Origin: Candidatus Competibacteraceae bacterium
Lineage (GTDB): Bacteria > Pseudomonadota > Gammaproteobacteria > Competibacterales > Competibacteraceae
DNA length: 8,998 bases
NCBI GenBank assembly: GCA_020445045.1
Contig: JAGRHI010000022.1
Location: 1 to 8,998, forward strand
Reading direction: 5' to 3'
The notes beneath the pieces were generated by a model. It searched no databases. It was not told the DNA's origin and worked only from the letters and a program-made list of their open reading frames with translations. This document shows, piece after piece, positions 7,053-8,998 of this stretch. The position numbers were made by a program, and so were the translations under genes. Within the stretch, counting starts at the first letter, position 1; each line of letters begins with the position of its first letter.

Positions 7053-7835
7053 TTACGCTAATCCCTTGGCTGCCCAGGCGCGCGCGGTTAATGGAATGGA
7101 ACCATCTTCCTTAATAGGTAGTCGCTGCGCTAAAGCATCTCTGAGATGATTTCTTGCCGTGTCTTCCAGCTTCAAGACATACGTTGGCGCTGGTCCCTGG
7201 CCGCCAAGAAAGGGTTTCCAGTAATCGTCAAAATCGGAAAACGTTGTAGTCACCTCGATAGGCGCTGTTTCGACTTCCGCGAAACCCGCCCGTTTGAAAG
7301 CGGCGCTTAATTCCTCGGCATTGGCTTCAGAAAACCGGCGGCTTTCATGAAGGTTAAATGCATTTGGATCAAGCTGAACAGCAGTGTCCCAAAAATACTT
7401 GAGAAGCTCCATTCTTCCGGCATAGTCCCAAATATACACCGCAACGGTACCTCCTTTTTTGGTCACTCGCCTCATTTCCGCAAGTGCTTTTTCCGGCTCA
7501 GGCAAAAAATTCAATACGAGACCAGATACCGTAACATTCGCTGATGCATCATCGAGTGGCAATGATAGGGCATTGCCGACTTTGCACTTTGCCAGATTTC
7601 CTAGTCGTTGCCGAGCGGTGCTGACAAAATCTTCCGATTGGTCGATCGCTATGACCTCGTCAGGATTATTCTTGGTGATAACAGCCTCGCTTAAAGCACC
7701 TGATCCACATCCGATATCCAACCATCTCAGGCCGGCGGGAAGCGATAGCCAATCGACAAATAATTCAGCTACGAGCTTGCTCCATCGCCCCATGTAATAT
7801 TCGTAAGGATCACCTGACTGCCAGGAGTCTTTCAT
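7053..7835 (-). CDS. Class I SAM-dependent methyltransferase, substrate unknown
   Basis: The 260-aa protein has a Rossmann-type methyltransferase core. Motif I is LDIGCGSG (39-46), the acidic end of strand 2 is Asp65 in VIAIDQS, and Asp95 and the following residues form the LPLDDAS segment. The post-core region LPEPEKALAEMRRVTKKGG (111-129) is typical of Methyltransf_11/25 proteins. The N-terminal YMGRWS (14-19) and the C-terminal half (FDDYWKPFLGG) resemble a common family of unassigned bacterial methyltransferases. The ATG at 7835 is chosen because it follows a strong site, AGAGGAGA, about 5 nt away; an upstream in-frame extension to 7958 reads through hairpin-rich spacer and is rejected. 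The gene overlaps no other but is 3 nt from the decarboxylase, implying coupled translation. It may methylate the amine product, but this is inference. Confidence 0.88.
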   Translation of the reverse strand: MKDSWQSGDPYEYYMGRWSKLVAELFVDWLSLPAGLRWLDIGCGSGALSEAVITKNNPDEVIAIDQSEDFVSTARQRLGNLAKCKVGNALSLPLDDASANVTVSGLVLNFLPEPEKALAEMRRVTKKGGTVAVYIWDYAGRMELLKYFWDTAVQLDPNAFNLHESRRFSEANAEELSAAFKRAGFAEVETAPIEVTTTFSDFDDYWKPFLGGQGPAPTYVLKLEDTARNHLRDALAQRLPIKEDGSIPLTARAWAAKGLA

Positions 7836-7892
7836 TGTCGTCTCCTCTGGTGTTTCTATTCTCAACCGGCGGTGGATAAGCCGCGAGGGTGG

Positions 7893-7908
7893 AAAAGCCG
7901 AAGGCTTT
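7893..7908 (-). terminator. Hairpin with short T run between lysE-type gene and methyltransferase
   Basis: Read on the minus strand, AAAGCC-TTC-GGCTTTT forms a six-pair stem with a three-base loop ending in four T. It lies downstream of the exporter gene and 58 nt upstream of the methyltransferase start. It could end or attenuate the exporter transcript. The stem is short and the T run is brief, so read-through is likely. Confidence 0.35.
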
Positions 7909-7937
7909 GACGGCCGATGTTGGTTTAATCCACATGG

Positions 7938-7981
7938 TTGCGCGGCGCGGAACGCCAAGCAATCAGCGGATGGGTATCCGC
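7938..7981. repeat. Two adjacent stem-loops, REP-like intergenic element
   Basis: TTGC(7938)...GCAA(7962) encloses GGCG/CGCC, giving an imperfect hairpin. Three bases later GCGGAT (7966-7971), loop GGGT, and ATCCGC (7976-7981) form a perfect six-pair hairpin. With the hairpin at 7893-7908 this makes three structures in 90 bases of a 213-bp spacer. Such tandem hairpins are typical of REP/MITE-type dispersed repeats. No second copy exists in this window, so that assignment is inference. Confidence 0.4.
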
Positions 7982-8048
7982 CGCCCCGTTGTCGCGGGCA
8001 CGAAGCGTCCGAGTGAGGAATAGAGTGATGAACAACTTGACCACCTTG

Positions 8049-8660
8049 TTAAGCCCTTGCCAACACAAGCATACCTGCGCCTATCGATACGCTGCCAGCG
8101 ATCTTCATGGCTACCCCACCGTGCCGCCTTTTTCTTGCCAAGACGCCCATCTTGTGTGCCGCATAAGCGTAACCCAGCTTTACAGCTCCTACGGTCACGA
8201 CTGTAGCCAGTGCAATTGCCGTGATGCCAGAGAAGGTAAGTTGCTCTACCTCAACAAGCACCGGAAATAAACTCGCATAGAAGAAAACGGCTTTTAGATC
8301 ACCCAGTGTGAACATCAAACCCGCCAAATAGCTTCGCAACAACGAGGCGCCCGTTGATTCGGTTTGTTGAATCTCGGTTTTTCTTCGCAGAAGCGAAATA
8401 CCAAACCAGATCAGATAGAGCCCACCCAGATACTTAGCAATAATAAAGTACTCACCCAAGGCCGTCGCTACGGTAGTTAATCCAGCAATTGCCAGGACCA
8501 CAAATAGAAGATCGCCGGTCACAATTCCCAACGCGGCCGCCACACCGCTGGAAAAACCGCATGTGATTGATCTCGAAACGACTATTGCCACGCTCGTACT
8601 CGGCACAGCCGCCAAGACAGCCATGATGCCGAAGAGAACGACGAACCCAACGAAATTCAT
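8049..8660 (-). CDS. LysE/RhtB-family exporter
   Basis: This is an integral inner-membrane protein of 203 aa, the normal size for LysE/RhtB amino-acid and metabolite exporters. Hydrophobic segments lie near residues 4-27, 36-62, 71-91, 109-134, 143-165 and 184-202, matching the six-segment family. The interhelical loop after the third segment is basic (LLRRKTE). The first helix carries AAVPSTSVAIVV where most relatives have a Pro-Gly-Pro motif, so the Gly-Pro is missing. The ATG at 8660 follows GAGACA, a modest ribosome site. It lies 213 nt upstream of the methyltransferase on the same strand and may export the product made by the next two genes; the gap and hairpins weaken a single-operon claim. 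The base composition is more AT-rich than the core block. Confidence 0.88.
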   Translation of the reverse strand: MNFVGFVVLFGIMAVLAAVPSTSVAIVVSRSITCGFSSGVAAALGIVTGDLLFVVLAIAGLTTVATALGEYFIIAKYLGGLYLIWFGISLLRRKTEIQQTESTGASLLRSYLAGLMFTLGDLKAVFFYASLFPVLVEVEQLTFSGITAIALATVVTVGAVKLGYAYAAHKMGVLARKRRHGGVAMKIAGSVSIGAGMLVLARA

Positions 8661-8685
8661 TGTCTCAGTTTGCTAGTAAAAACTA

Positions 8686-8699
8686 TGGACTTTAGTCCA
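8686..8699. promoter_or_regulatory. Inverted repeat upstream of the exporter start
   Basis: TGGACT (8686-8691) and AGTCCA (8694-8699) form a perfect six-base inverted repeat with a two-base centre, 25 bp upstream of the exporter ATG. The position fits an operator at or after the promoter. It also lies close to the expected right end of the neighbouring insertion sequence, so it could instead belong to the IS end. No good -10/-35 pair is visible nearby; TTGAAC at 8712-8707 on the minus strand is the best -35 candidate but lacks a well-spaced -10. Confidence 0.35.
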
Positions 8700-8754
8700 A
8701 AACTTGGTTCAATGAGATCTCCCGTGCAGGCCACAAGATGTAGTGGTGTGAGTT

Positions 8755-8998
8755 TCACGCCCAAAGCCGTGGACCCTCGATATCCAGCCACAACCGGCGG
8801 AACAGTTCGACCGGGTCGTCCAGGCCGAAGCACCGGCGCTTGAGCAGCTTGAGTTTGTTATTGATGCCTTCGACGAAGCCACGGGTATGTCCACCATTGA
8901 AATAACTGAGAATCCCGTCCTGCCAGTCGTGCAACGTGTTGAGGAATTTATCAAAACAGCTCAGGCCCGAGGCTTTAACCCGTTCGGTCCAGAGCTGG
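8755..8998 (-). mobile_element. ISL3-family transposase, C-terminal part, cut by the window edge
   Basis: The minus-strand frame is open from the window edge (first full codon at 8997) to TGA at 8755-8757, giving 80 residues. The segment HTRGFVEGINNKLKLLKRRC is the hallmark end of the ISL3 (DDE_Tnp_ISL3) catalytic domain; the Glu in VEGINNK is the last residue of the DDE triad. The ending FRRLWLDIEGPRLWA is the usual short tail. The N-terminal domain and both first Asp residues are outside the window. About 55-60 bases to the left should hold the IS end, but its terminal repeat cannot be defined from one end. The IS points toward the exporter, so transcription could run into it. Confidence 0.85.

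Noticed and set aside
7836..7958. 41-residue N-terminal extension of the methyltransferase
   Set aside because: It is encoded by hairpin-rich spacer, while the ATG at 7835 has a strong ribosome site and gives the expected family N-terminus.
1..8998. CRISPR array, phage genes or an integrase for the suspected island
   Set aside because: No regularly spaced repeats, integrase or phage structural genes were seen in any frame.

Overview
The left 4 kb is a conserved chromosomal block. On the minus strand, in transcription order, it holds pcnB (poly(A) polymerase), folK, panB and panC. The order pcnB-folK-panB-panC is typical of Gammaproteobacteria. With the high GC content and the sequence of the proteins it suggests a GC-rich environmental gammaproteobacterium; I cannot name the genus from this window. 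The 3' part of a tRNA gene lies at the left edge. A complete tRNA-Glu(CTC) is transcribed divergently from pcnB, with its own sigma70-like promoter in the shared spacer.

Right of tRNA-Glu the character changes to an accessory region. First come about 780 bases (4021-4801) with no convincing gene. Then a plus-strand gene encodes a small HExxH zinc-metallopeptidase-like protein that resembles the metallopeptidase toxins of polymorphic toxin systems. It has no recognisable delivery domain and no adjacent immunity gene on its strand.

Convergent with it, on the minus strand, are a LysE/RhtB-type exporter, a class I SAM-dependent methyltransferase, and a group II PLP-dependent amino acid decarboxylase whose start lies only 3 nt after the methyltransferase stop. 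The methyltransferase and decarboxylase are almost certainly co-transcribed. The exporter is 213 nt upstream of them, across a hairpin-rich spacer. One hypothesis is that the set makes, modifies and exports an amino-acid-derived amine.

The right edge cuts into an ISL3-family transposase, of which only the C-terminal part is inside the window. The tRNA on one side, the IS on the other, and the mixed base composition suggest a small island next to tRNA-Glu, but no att repeat or integrase is visible.

The most interesting points are the orphan metallopeptidase toxin candidate and the decarboxylase-methyltransferase-exporter set. The core block is ordinary apart from small repeats after panC and a TTG start for pcnB.
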